Of a DNA stretch of 64,000 bases, positions 44,101 through 55,370 are shown piece after piece. The notes under the pieces are model-generated. The model was not told where the DNA came from. It made no database searches and worked only from the letters and a program-made list of their open reading frames with translations. Source of the stretch: Pycnopodia helianthoides (lineage: Eukaryota; Echinodermata; Asteroidea; Forcipulatida; Asteriidae). The stretch is taken from positions 6,791,394-6,855,393 of the forward strand of contig CM063262.1 of assembly GCA_032158295.1 (NCBI GenBank). The letters run 5' to 3'. Each line of letters starts with the position of its first letter. Position 1 is the first letter of the stretch. A program made the translations under genes and the position numbers.

Positions 44101-47100
44101 AAGCCCTTACGACATGGGCCGGTTCCGGGACCCGCTTAAATGCTCCGAAACAGTTAGGATTCTAGATGCTCTGTGACCACTTTTGTTTTAGCAAGATCAT
44201 TAAAAACTTTTTTTCGAGTTGGGAATCATTGATTTGAATCAGCCATCCCGAGTTATAAAAAAATAAAAATGCAGGCTACAAATTAATACTTATTCAGGAG
44301 GAAAAACTGTTGGGTGAGACATACGATATTGCAATTTTCAATATAATTAACCAATTAGGGTATGTTTGTCTATAGGTTTTCACATACTTGAGGATTAGAA
44401 TGTGACACAAAATATGTTACTGCTGATATAGTGATAAGAATAAGTTGTGCTTCTCTTCAGTGACAGCGCGATCGAGCAACAATAACATTAATGTACGAAC
44501 ATGTGAGGGTAGGCCAAGAGGCCTAGCCTCCTCCCCCAGCCCTGCATCGGTGTACTACTATATGCACTATTGATAATTACCAGTTTGAAAGAAGCACAAC
44601 AGATATTAACTCTCTTTCGTGAATACGAAAGCAAATCTGTGAGGCACGATTATACGATGCTATGATTATACGATGCTATGTCTTCACTAGCCCCAGGGGC
44701 CAATCCACTTTGTTTGTATCCTTGCCAATTGGACCTAGCACCACTGCAATCCTATTTTTGCGCCCGATGTAATTTTTAATCCGGGTTATAAAACTTACAG
44801 ATCAAATGCTACTGTAGGCCTATTGTAGAAAGCCCTATTGCTAAACTTTGTTTTTTAAACATCACGGATTTGGGGGGAAAATTGATTACCTTTCGAGTCG
44901 CGAGAGTGAATTTTTTGATCACGTATTTACAACTTGCTCAAGAACCATACTGTTTGGGTTCCCTGAATAATTTCACAACATTTATACGATCTATTGGGGA
45001 CCAGACTGATTTACATAACGCGCTGAGCATAATATCTTTTGCGCAGACGGGCTTAAGATGCACACCACATAACACGTATTTCACAAAACCTTGATGGCGC
45101 GCTGATTGAATCAGTCTGGTCCCCATTAAATATCAGCAGTTGATCGTATAACTGTTGTGGATTGTTGAGGGAACCTGACAATGGTTTTCGCGCAAGTTAA
45201 TAATATGTGGTAAAACAAAATCACACTCGCGATTCGAAAAGCAAACAATTTTCCCAAAAGATCCGTATTGTTTTAACCCTGCAACGATGCACATGTTTTG
45301 GCCCAACAGTATTACGTCGTCCTGCCATAGAGGTATGGCCGGGTCATTTGATAGGTTAAGAGGGTCTGTTCTGCCTTATCTCAATGATTTATGTCTGCTA
45401 AACCAGTCTGCTGTCGGCACAAGATCACAAGACATTCATTTACAAAAGGCCATTGAACCTAGAGCGGTCAGACACAACATGCCTTACCACTAAGCTGTGG
45501 TAGTGATCTGTGGCGCACGTGCCGCAGAGATAGGAGTTTGTGCATGAGCTATGGGGAAACATTTTGTTACTTATTAAATTTTAAATCTTATTACTAGATT
45601 CCGAAGTTCATATTGTATGGGCCTATGTCATTAACTTTGTCTCTCCCTCATTTTCCCCCTTGATGCGCCCCCACGCCCCCCTGTACCCGCCCCTGATTTA
45701 AGTTGAGATGTCGTGTGTGTTTGTTTAAAAAAATTATGCAAAGTGTTAAGCCATTTTTTCATTTTCGTCAAATTGGTTGATTTAAAGAGATGTTTGGTCA
45801 TGATGGTTGTGATTCACTTAAACCCATTTTACATTCAAAGCTCAACCAACATCTACGGCAGCAACGAACTACATGAGAGATGTGGGATCGACGGATTTGA
45901 AAACCGTAAACTTGAAAACAGCACAAGGCGAGTTAAAATATGTAATGTTTTGTCCCTGTCTGAATCTCTTTGATTTATATTATTGTTTCCAAAGATCAAG
46001 GGTGTAGCACAGAGACCTAGATTTAGCTCCAACCTTCTACCTAATTTTAGCCCAGACCTCATTATCGTCGCACTTGTAACATAAGAGAGCCCGGAAAAGT
46101 ATCAGGCTACATTAGGGTACAAGAGTGAGGCTTCAGTTAAGTCAGGGGGCTGGCTTGATTAAGTTTCAAGCTTGGGCTTAGTTTATAGTTTTTGGCTACA
46201 GTAAATATTTATTTCAATTCAATTCATCACAGCATTTAAGGTAACATGTTTTCGCTACATTTAGATCCGGGCTATTGGGTTTGAATTGCATTTAGGGCTG
46301 GCACAATCAAGTCAAAAGCTTTCTCTTCTCCCTTGAGTCTATATCAACGATCACGTGGCCTAAATTTAGGACAGTCTATATCACATCGCATGGTTGACTT
46401 TGATTTGTGCAACCACCTCCACATTGTAAGCAAAAAAAATAAAAAAAATAAAAAAATACTGGATCCACCCAATCGTTCAGAGAGTGCGAACAGAATTTCT
46501 TGTTAATCAGTCTGTTTAATGCAACAACACCAAGTTTAGTATTCTCAAGAACGATTGCTTTTTTTTCTCAATAAAGCAAGTTTATCTCAAATAAACAGAC
46601 ATACCGAACAACATTTCCTTGATATCCATTTTGTAACCTTTTTAAATTAGATTGTTCAAGAAGATTAATTAAAAAGCTTTGTCAATCTCATTATTAGCAA
46701 TAATCTCTGACCACAATCATATTTCATAACACGTCTTTTTGTAACTCATCGCGTGTTTGACGTTAATTCGAACCAGCAATTAAAAAAAAAAAAAAAAAAA
46801 AAAAACAATGAAATGTAACATTCACTTCGCAAAAAATAAATATAAATACATAAATAATTATGTTACTACGCACAAAGATAGTTCCAGCATTACAAGCACA
46901 GTGCACACATTAATTTTACTTAAAAATATAATGGCTGTTTTAGGGCCACTTATTTGCTAGTTGAGCCGGTCTTATAACTGCATCACATGTCAATTCGCCT
47001 CTCGTTAACAGTCTTCGACCAATCATAGTGCACAAATTCTCCAAGGTACTGTAATAAAATTCTACTAAATTCACGTGTCTTCAACCAACAAGAAAATATT

Positions 47101-49644
47101 AACAAGATATGATAAGTTAATCTCAAAGACAAAGGCATAGGTCAATAACAACATAAATAGAGTATTGACACCAATGGGATTGTATTAATTCGCAGTAAAA
47201 TCATTGCAAGTTAACAAGTTGTTTCTAACGTTGGATTTGTGACTTGAATAAAACTGTTTTTTACATCTATTGTCCCTGTTTAACAATTTGTTTGAACTTG
47301 TATATTTGTATGTAATAAGGGTTTGGTGCTACTGTATTGGATCCCATTGCTCGGAAAGACCTGACTTTGATTACAACCTTGCTATCATCCGGACTATTCC
47401 TGATTGCAATAAGCCTGCTGGTTGTCGCATCGAGGCTACGTAAAGAACGTAAGGCTGGTCATCAAACTTATAATTTTGTTTGGATTTCACAAACCACGTC
47501 AATGATAGCATAGATATCGTTCATAAATGATTTCATAACTATTTCGTTTTTGGTATTCTCAAAGACGAGTGACAAGGCCCTGATATAAGTAACTTTCTTG
47601 ATGTCGCTGTCCAACGTGGTTGTCATCTTTAACTCTGTAAGGAAAAACCTTGTTACCGAGGCCAAACAAACAAATAAGGTTTCGATTGTAATAGCACATT
47701 TGCTCTTTCCTTATTATGACCACAACTGTCATGATGGGTCCTAACAGGGTTAACAAACGTTGTTACAAAATAGGCATAAGGCCTGTATGTATTTATCTTA
47801 ACGGTTAATAATTCAATAGTCGCTATCTTCATTTTCAAGTAAAAAACATAAAAAACAAATAAACATTCACGGTATTCCAACAGATGTGGTGACAGCATCA
47901 AGCATTGCATTTACCTAAACCAGTTATCTCAAAACAAGCTATAGTGAGAATGTGTAGACGGGCAAGTTCTGAATCTGCCATTTCGAGAGGTATTTTGATA
48001 TGACTGCAATAATGTTTTCATTATTTTTGTATTAAACGCGGTAACCCTTTCAACATTAGAATCCATTTTAGTTACAAGTCTCTGTTTTATTTCAGGTTCT
48101 TCAACAATCCCTGTCAACCAAACGTAAGTAGCTCTATAGTGAGTGCAATATCTGGTTGTTGTTATTAATAATTCTATTATGACCAACATTCGAGTCTTAT
48201 GTCAGTGGATTTTTTTTCAAGGGACTCGGTACAGACTAAGTAATTAGTGGTAAACTTCGAAGTTATTTTTTTTTATCTCCTTTGCAAATTTATTTATCTA
48301 TTGAATGATTACTAATTTTGCCTAATCAAAACAATCTAGTCAAACTTATGGAAAATCATAAACGAGCACTAATTGAATGATTTTAAACGACAAGCAAATA
48401 ATCGAACGTAAACAAATATTAAAAATCCGAACAGAGCAAAACAAGGAAGTTCAAGAAGGCAAATTGGGACGTCAGCTTGAATCAAGTAAAAGTCTAGTGA
48501 CTTTGTGTACAAATCATGTGTAGGAGGGGCGAGGCGAACTTCAAAAGGTTACACCTCAAAAAGGGCGAAATTCAAACATTTGGTTTTTCTTTAGGACTTT
48601 GTTTTTTTCGTAAATGATTAACCTGTACAATCTTTAAATTGAATAATACAATAAATTTTCAAACAGCAATGATGCAAACAGAGCTACTGTGGCTTTCAGA
48701 CGAGGCTCCACACAAGAAAGCGTACAAATAGTTGAATCAAATCTGTCACGCAGATTAGAAGACCAAGGTAAAGCAAAAGTAGTAGTTATTATTAACCTGT
48801 TTAAAGTTTGGAAGAAACTCCCGTGATAGGAGGTAGCTGCAGTACTGCAACATTTTGGGTACAATTTGTTCATTCATCCGTTAAACATGTGAAGGTATTT
48901 ACTGTTACATAGTCCATGTCAATCGGGCCTGTCTGACGATGTACTTAAAGGGTTTCACCTGTTTTTGCGTTTTCGGTCGATAGGTGCAGACATGTAGGCC
49001 ATCAGAGGTTTTAAGCAAAATGGCTTAGGAGTAATACTCAAGGCATACATGACTGATTATATATACCGGCATTTTATTCTTAACAGCAACAAATAATACA
49101 AAACCTACTCCGCGGTAGTAGAATAAATATCAAGACAAGTTCTCTAAAGAACAAATCTACACAGCAAGTAGATATTTTAACACATGGTGTTACCGCAAAC
49201 CGAATATATACTGATACCTCACCATGCAATGCCTCAAAACCCATATAGCAACAAATAAAAAACAAAGAACCAAGTACAAAACTGTAGGCTCCTTATTTGT
49301 TTTGCCTGAAAACACTTAATACACTTATGGGAATTGTTGCCGCTCGTTTTAAACTACACATAGTCGTATGTGTGTGCACGTTGCAATTAGGATTTTAAAA
49401 AAGATGAAGCTTATTTTAAACATTATTTTTTACATATTTTTAAAATACAGGAGCAGCTTATGCAGAAATTGGAGAGATTGGCGACCAACCTACATCGACA
49501 ATCAATAACCGCAACGTCATAAATCATACATATTATAACAATGATGAAGGGAAGCTGAGGTTGGCTGGTATGGAAGATGAAGCACCCGGCCCGCCCCGAC
49601 CACCTCGTGGGATTTTTTACCCAAATCCACCTCATTGGCAGTGA
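41168..49644 (+). CDS. Receptor gene 3: two-Ig-domain type I membrane receptor with expanded stalk (480 aa)
   Basis: Eleven exons join in phase: 41168-41228, 41543-41905, 42542-42865, 43004-43045, 43215-43286, 43908-43949, 45841-45927, 47320-47448, 48096-48123, 48667-48767, 49451-49644. The total is 1443 nt with the stop TGA at 49642. The plan is that of gene 2: signal peptide (1-20), Ig 1 (21-141; Cys in DLECK, Trp in MRW, Cys in EAVVRC), Ig 2 (142-249, nearly identical to gene 2), stalk (250-330), transmembrane segment (SSGLFLIAISLLVVA) followed by RLRKER, and tail. The stalk has four exons instead of two, by duplication. Two of them (ending 43286 and 45927) are followed by GC rather than GT donors. 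In the tail the ITSM-type motif reads AAYAEI at Tyr420, so the consensus Thr is lost, while YYNND and PPRPPR are kept. Ig 1 carries an extra Cys in VTVCEG. Ligand is unknown. Confidence 0.83.
44021..44037. repeat. G homopolymer in intron of gene 3
   Basis: An interrupted-free G run of about 17 bases at the centre of a non-repetitive intron stretch; a likely site of assembly or polymorphism error. Confidence 0.85.
44875..45253. mobile_element. MITE-like inverted repeat, about 380 bp (intron of gene 3)
   Basis: The left arm begins GGAAAATTGATTACCTTTCG and the right arm is its imperfect complement (ending AACAATTTTCCC). The arms include TCGCGAGAGTG / CACTCGCGA and an inner pair, GGGGACCAGACTGATT / AATCAGTCTGGTCCCC. 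It lies between the third and fourth stalk exons. No transposase is seen. Confidence 0.75.
45928..47319. other. Long intron of gene 3, low-complexity
   Basis: This intron, between the last stalk exon and the transmembrane exon, holds A-rich stretches (46431-46455 and 46781-46805). It shows similarity to the matching gene 2 intron (AATAATCTCTG, CATCGCGTGTTTGAC) but lacks the second foldback element found there. No additional exon is evident. Confidence 0.6.
49101..49262 (-). mobile_element. Penelope-like terminal repeat, isolated copy (intron of gene 3)
   Basis: The block containing ACTCCGCGGTAGTAGAATAA, GACAAGTTCTCTAAAGAACA and CACATGGTGTTACCGCAA matches both terminal repeats of the Penelope-like element at 61325-62170 (direct to the right one, inverted to the left one). 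No internal sequence remains. Confidence 0.75.
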
Positions 49645-50439
49645 CGAAGGTAGAGTTCCTTTCAGAGCTTCGACGGGGACCATATTAATGTAATGCAACT
49701 CATGTATGTGTATACTGGTAGGCTTTCCTGTGTAACTTACTCAAAAACGAAATTTCTATGTCGTGGTGTCCTTGAATAATTTTGTTCGTGTTAAGCTAAC
49801 TGTGATAAAAAAAAGTGGAATACTTTTCTGTATCTATTAATTATTTCCTTTCGTTTTATCAAAGTTTTAAAGAATGTAGCAAAATCAGAACCCCCGTCCC
49901 GCCCCCCTCCTGTTATGATCAATAATCCATATGATAAATAATTATGTGGACCTACAGTGAGTTACAAAGATGACAATAAACACATAGAAAACTTTTTAAT
50001 GAGTTTTGAAACTGGTATATGTATCTAAGGAATGTTAAAGATTAAAGAGTATATACCTTGTTGTAGCTAGTTTGAAGCAAACTGTATACGATATGCCAAG
50101 GCAGAGAGCTGATTAGGCTTTAACTCTCCGATGGCCTACCGGTCTTCAGGCAGTAGACCGAAAACGCATCTTAGTTGATTTCTCGTTCAGTTTTTAGCAA
50201 AAACAGGTGAACTCTTTTAGTTTCTATACTCAGACAGGCCTAATTGACATGGCCTATGACCCTTTAGGCAGTATGACCCAAGGACTCTAAACCCTCAGTT
50301 ATAAAACACTTGTTATAAAGGGAAGTGTACTACAAAATTCGCGTTTTTTTTGCAGTGTAAAACGAAATAATTGTTTGTTTTGTTTGTTTGGTTTTTTTGT
50401 GCCAAACTATCACTACAACGTATGGATAGGTTATTAGCT

Positions 50440-50575
50440 TTGAAAAAAGTATGAAATAAACACTGTAATTTTTGTAGACACGTTTTCCCAACGTACTGCA
50501 TGCTGCAGTAACCATTTGCAGTCGTGTATATCTGACAGGGGCGGGGCATCGCAGGGTTTGTATAATAATCCTTAA
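50440..50575 (-). pseudogene. Possible GIY-YIG endonuclease remnant
   Basis: On the minus strand a short frame reads CQIYTTANGYCSMQYVGKTC, recalling the ...C-x2-C-x-x-QYVGKT block found in GIY-YIG domains of Penelope-like elements. Flanking frames are broken and no RT is nearby. The match rests on about 20 residues, so this is tentative. Confidence 0.3.
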
Positions 50576-50717
50576 GAAAAACAAAACAAACGATGACATG
50601 GCTGGAGTAATTTAATGTTCTCTGAAGCAAATAATAAATCAAAACGTGTTGAGTAGGGATTCAGTAAGTCCAAGTAATCTTTGTAACAATAATTGCCATA
50701 GTTATTTTGTTTGGTTT

Positions 50718-50840
50718 GGGGTTGAACAAAGAAAAATTGACTAGAGCGGGATTTGAACCAACGATCTCCGATTAACGTACCGGCGCTCTAGCAACTGAGC
50801 TATCTAGCCCTATGTTGGCGGTCTCCCTATTTTGTCAATA
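50718..50840 (-). mobile_element. tRNA-derived SINE, copy 1
   Basis: On the minus strand: a leader AAAATAGGGAGACCG, an A-box-like TAGCTCAGTTGCTAGAGC, a B box GGTTCAAATCC, then CCGCTCTAG and a tail TTTTTCTTTGTTCAACC. The anticodon arm does not fold as a proper 7-base loop. Copies with the same leader and tail exist at 60521-60655 and, truncated, at 59723-59790, so it is a SINE rather than a tRNA gene. Confidence 0.82.
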
Positions 50841-51779
50841 TCTTTGAGTTATTTTGTTTGTGTACTTTTTATTTATGTTTTGTTTTCTCTGTCGTATACT
50901 GATAATAGTCGAAACAAGTTTTGGTACTCACGGTACTGCAAAAAGATGTACCTTTACAAAGCTTCATCCCAAACCGTTCAAAACCTTCTTTAAGAAGTTT
51001 GGTGATTGAGGAATTGAGGATTGTAGGACCAATGAACATTATTGCTTATCAGTGGGTCAGTCATTTTGGTGTGGAGTAATGTGCCCAAACATACTCAGTT
51101 GCGGTTAAGTTTAGTTTGTGCATAGCAGCTTGTAACGATTATATACAGTCAGATAAATGACTATAATTTGCCATGAATGCAAATCAAGTTTCTTCTTTCC
51201 ATCGTCAAGAAAAAGAGTTGTGTGGTGGTTTCTAAAACTTTAACTGTTTATAAATATATGTACATATGAATGTGTTTAAAGGGGAGTGAATTGGTCTCTG
51301 GGTGAGTATTTACCACCGATCTTTTCATGTAAAATATAAAATATTATAAGAATTATTGAGTTATACTCAAATTAATATACAGCACAAGACCAGTAGCCAA
51401 ACATAACAACTAGTGTTAAACTTGTATTACTTCCTGGTTTAAAGAAAGAGAAGCAACACTTTCATCTGTTGTGAAATGACAGCTCACTTTTTGTTTCGTT
51501 TGTTGCGGCATTTTATTGAAATGGCAACTGCCTGAGAATAGTGTTTACAAGAGACAAAATGATGTGTTTATCGGAACACATTATTTTGACCCCCATAAAA
51601 CACTAAAAATAACAACAATACCAATAATAAAATAATAATAATTATAGTAATAATAAATAATTACATAAATACATTTATAAATATAAATAGAAAGTCTGCA
51701 TCCACCTAGCGTCCCAAAAGTCTCCCATTGTTTTATGTTTGATTAATTCAGTTCAGTTCCGGTACTTGGAGCCTACTGA

Positions 51780-52118
51780 TTGTGTTAACCCTATATAAAT
51801 GTAGGTACATACAATAAAACTAACATGTGAAAATTTCACTTCAAAATGGTTGCGTTTTTGAGATAGCACCGAAAAACCGGAGCGAATATTTCCACGCAGG
51901 AAGAATATTCCCCATAGGAATACACAATCTGAGAAACGCTTCTTAGATTAAAACTTTGAGGAATAAAAAGTGATATATTTTTCCATAACCGTAGTACTTC
52001 GAAGCTAGACGTTTATCAAAATTCGTTATACTACCCAAGGCTGCTGTACTTCTTACCAAGTAAGTTTTTGTTGCCATTAATTTTCAGAGTCATTACCAAA
52101 CGTGTACTGTGCCTTTAA
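51780..52118. mobile_element. MITE-like repeat ending in TTAA
   Basis: The right end reads CCAAACGTGTACTGTGCC followed by TTTAA; TTACCAAGTAAGTTTTTG lies inside and TGTGAAAATTTCACTTCAAA towards the left. From memory, sequences of this design are abundant in echinoderm genomes; this was not checked. The left end is unclear, possibly the TTAA at 51785. Confidence 0.55.
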
Positions 52119-52280
52119 TATAATCAAAATGATCATTTAAAGTTAATCTGGAAAAAACGAAAGTAAATGCCGGAAAGAATGTGAGTAAAATTCATTTTAG
52201 ACAGTTATGGCATCATTTAATCAGAGACCAAACGGTTTTTCTATTCCATTTATTTAATCCATTCATTAATTCCCAAGTCA

Positions 52281-52940
52281 ACCTCGTTCCCAGGGGTGAT
52301 CGATCTCACCGCGCCATTTTCCTCCAGCATGCTCTGCTCGCCAATAACTCCTGGAATTGGTCTATTAAAATGTGCTCAAATACAGCACATTTTGATTAGG
52401 CCTGTGGCCGATCCACTCTACGCGCCCGCTCAAGTATGGTAACCTAAAGTCAAAGAGAAACTGGTCCACTCCCATTCGTCTTTAATCTTGTGATTATTAT
52501 GTTTAACTCTTAGTTGTTTAGGGTGACCGTGTTTAAAACATGATTAGTTTGACATGGAATCGCGTCAGAATACTTGCTTTTTCACACGCGCGTACTAAGC
52601 GTCTTACAAGCACCATACAAGCGTTCAGAATGGTTTAACAAGCGTTCACGCACGCAAAGTAGTCACGTATGGAAGCCAATCAGCGCTGTCTTTCAGTACA
52701 ACCCTACTAGGGATTAGTGACGAGATTATGGGGATATGTTCCCTTAATAACGTTTTTACACGGTCACCCTAAACTGCATAGGGTTAGATATATGCCTCTT
52801 TTGCAGGTTATCATACCTGAGCGGCCGCGTAGAGTGGATCGGCCATAGATTCTAATGAACCGATTTCAGCGATTATGAGCGAGCAAGGCATACCGTAAAA
52901 AAATGGCGCGGCGAGATTGATTGCAACTTGGAACGAAGTT
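52281..52940. mobile_element. Inverted-repeat element with nested second element
   Basis: The outer arms (about 52281-52430 and 52803-52940) are imperfect inverted copies. The best-kept part is GGCCGATCCACTCTACGCG on the left and its complement on the right; the outer part includes ACCTCGTTCC / GGAACGAAGT and CGCGCCATTTT. A third, partial copy of the arm lies at 59545-59695. Reading frames on the minus strand near 52811-53085 fall in this arm and are not considered genes. Confidence 0.75.
52517..52773. mobile_element. MITE nested within 52281-52940
   Basis: TTTAGGGTGACCGTGT on the left and its exact complement on the right, 257 bp apart, between the two arms of the outer element. Confidence 0.8.
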
Positions 52941-53209
52941 GGCATGAACCCCATGCTTTGGCCGCCTTCATTGATAACAAACAATGGGGACGTGTACGTC
53001 CGTACGCGCCGCGCATGACCCTCGGCCAATAATATGGCTTCACTCGTGCACATTTCCAATGTGTGTCGTCAACAATGGCGGCCAATGCAAGGGAACTGCT
53101 GATGGGCGTGTGTTTCTATTGGTAATGATTACACAATACGCATTACGCATGACGGGCACATAGAGTGTAAGCCTAACTAAAATGAAATATAACTCTTTAT
53201 ATTCAATAT

Positions 53210-53540
53210 TAATAATACTGATCGGTGCAATTAATGCATTATCGATAACACAAACAAGACATTTGTAACGTACCGATGCTTTATATACATGTAAATGTAC
53301 ACATAAATTATTCTAGGCGTATAGTTTAAGTACAGTTTATTTAGTACATAAAGTTAACACACTTATGGTGTAATAGCAAGTTTGGGCAAAGTTTCATTTT
53401 TTGTTAACTACAAATAAAGCAGGAAACACAATTGATCTTAGACTTACTTTAAAAAAATGACTTGAACATTAAGACAATAAAGCAGTGTAATAGTTTACAC
53501 AGTTGTATTAACATCATTTTCATTTTCAATCGGATTATAT
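53210..53540. repeat. Conserved non-coding module, copy 4
   Basis: Contains TTTGTAACGTACCGATGCTT and CACACTTATGGT. It matches 35080-35400 closely and 8620-8800 and 37680-37830 more distantly. No frame is conserved; its role is unknown. Confidence 0.65.
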
Positions 53541-55095
53541 CACGCCCTCCGACACAAATTGTTTACTTCAAATTGCTAGAGACATGATATTGTTTGTCAA
53601 TTTAATTTATGGTTTAATGATTTTTTATTTTTATTTTTTTTCATCTACCATAGACAACAACATACCGACTTTGAAACATTCATGATGCCGGCAGAGTTTT
53701 TTTATTTACTTTTTAAATTTTATTTCCCCTCCTAAGCAAATCACTGACCCTGGTTGATTGACACCCCTCTTGGGCGTGTGGCATGGTCTTGGCTAGGATT
53801 TTACGGCAATGCATGCTAACCAATGTGTATAAATTGGTTAAAGACAATGACAATATTAAAATATGCCATCACACGCTGACAGCGGCCATCACTGCAGAGA
53901 TTTGTAAATCATCACACGACTGTAAATTATGTGGCATCGTGCCAACGCTATTTCAGCCTTACAAATACGAAACTGCAAATCTAGGTATTCGAAGATCAGG
54001 CAAATTAGTGACATTAACAAAACTGTTTCCTTCTATAGGTAACGAAAGTTGGTGAACATTTTAACATCAACAGAAACTGATTTACCAACGTATTTCTATT
54101 TTTACTGATCAGTTACTTGCTTATCAAACACTAATTATAACCAAACAACATGTTTTGTGTTCGTGTTACACTTTTCCTAAAAATGTATTTGTGTTTGTTT
54201 TCCTAATAATGATATAAATCCTTCTTAATTAATATCTGTTTGAAAGAGTAAAGTGGTTATTTTACTCAATTTGTAGTGAAAGGGTAAGACAAAGTATGTA
54301 ATTTTTGTTTAGCTTCACGCCTGATTTTTTTAAAAAGCAAGACCGGAATTGTCACATTGTGAATACGGTGACAAAAAGGGGTTCTTGCCGTTAAATCCAT
54401 TGTTTATTGTCACACACAGATCATACATTTACATTACCAGTTTTATATCCTAGCAGCTAAAGTCATTTCGAAACCTGCCGAAATACTGACAACGGTTATT
54501 GAACTTATTATTTACAGAAGGTTTAAGATTGCTTATATAATATACAATTCTGTAATAACCACAGGAATAGGGCGCTATCAAAGTTCATTATGCAAATGTT
54601 TAAACTGTCTTTGGATATGCACAGCCTGGTACCAGTTTTGCCGTCACTTTTCACAGGCTTAGACCTACGTAGAGCACCAGAGGCAGGCAAGTCAATTGAG
54701 TTTGATCAAGCTTGGTAGGTCATTGGTGTGCCTGTGAATCCAACCAATGAGACCAGTTGTATGTTAATTCAGAACCAGTCTCTGCACCAGCTTTACTACA
54801 GCAATACGAAGATTGTTAAGAGTGACGCTGTGAGGATATGGGTCTGTCTGCAAGTAATAAACAGAGCCGGTCCAGCATTTGCCCATGATCTTAGCAATCC
54901 TGTCGGGAACAAATCAATAATAACATATTAAAAAACAGTCAAATGAATATCAATGCTGTAAGAAACGGTTGGGTGGGTGATGACACTGAGTACAGATACT
55001 GCTATTGTTTTTGCTTTCATTTATTTTCTCTGTTTTATTATTCTTTCTCTGTTTTCTTTCCTTTCTTGTTTTACTTTCAAACTCAAGTAGAGCAC
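53541..55095. other. Non-coding stretch, no gene recognised
   Basis: The longest frame (53783-54052, 90 codons) has no recognisable domain. The segment 54590-54900 has a moderate GC rise but no splice-bounded exon that I can defend. Confidence 0.45.
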
Positions 55096-55099
55096 TAAG

Positions 55100-55347
55100 C
55101 TTTGGTTATTCTGAACAGTGTAGTGGGGGTTCGAGTCCAGGACCACTTGTGTCCTTAAGCAAGACACTTAACCATTATTGTTTCGTGTTTCGGATGTGAC
55201 GTACAGCCGTCCCGTGTGTTGTGTAATGCACGTACAAGAACCTTGGTTTTTAGTGTCAAACTGTAAGTCCCCGTTTTAACCGCGTCTCGACTGGCTAACA
55301 TGTCAAAAAAAACTACTTTGATCTGAAAAAAAAAAAAAAAAAAAAAA
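55100..55347 (+). mobile_element. SINE-like repeat with poly(A) tail
   Basis: A B-box-like GGGGTTCGAGTCC is followed by GTGTCCTTAAGCAAGACACTTAACC, resembling the conserved central segment of several metazoan SINE groups, then GTGACGTACAGCCGTCCCGTG, and a run of about 23 A at 55326-55347. The 5' part with the A box is not clear. Confidence 0.6.
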
Positions 55348-55370
55348 TTAACGTTGGACTGTTGATGATC

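Larger units (their letters stand above)
49645..51600. repeat. Post-gene duplication, copy after gene 3
   Basis: Collinear with 28315-29440 and 34816-34940. Because the Ngaro element is absent here, it preserves the pre-insertion site (about 51435-51475). It carries its own SINE and a possible endonuclease remnant, each listed separately. Confidence 0.75.

Noticed and set aside
50735..50815. tRNA gene on the minus strand
   Set aside because: A and B boxes are present, but the anticodon arm does not pair properly and the flanks repeat at other loci, so it is a SINE.
52811..53085. Minus-strand frames of 70-82 codons
   Set aside because: They fall in the arm of an inverted-repeat element that recurs elsewhere in the window.
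53783..54055. 90-codon frame with several cysteines and histidines
   Set aside because: No family signature, no splice or promoter context and no paralogue; left as unexplained.
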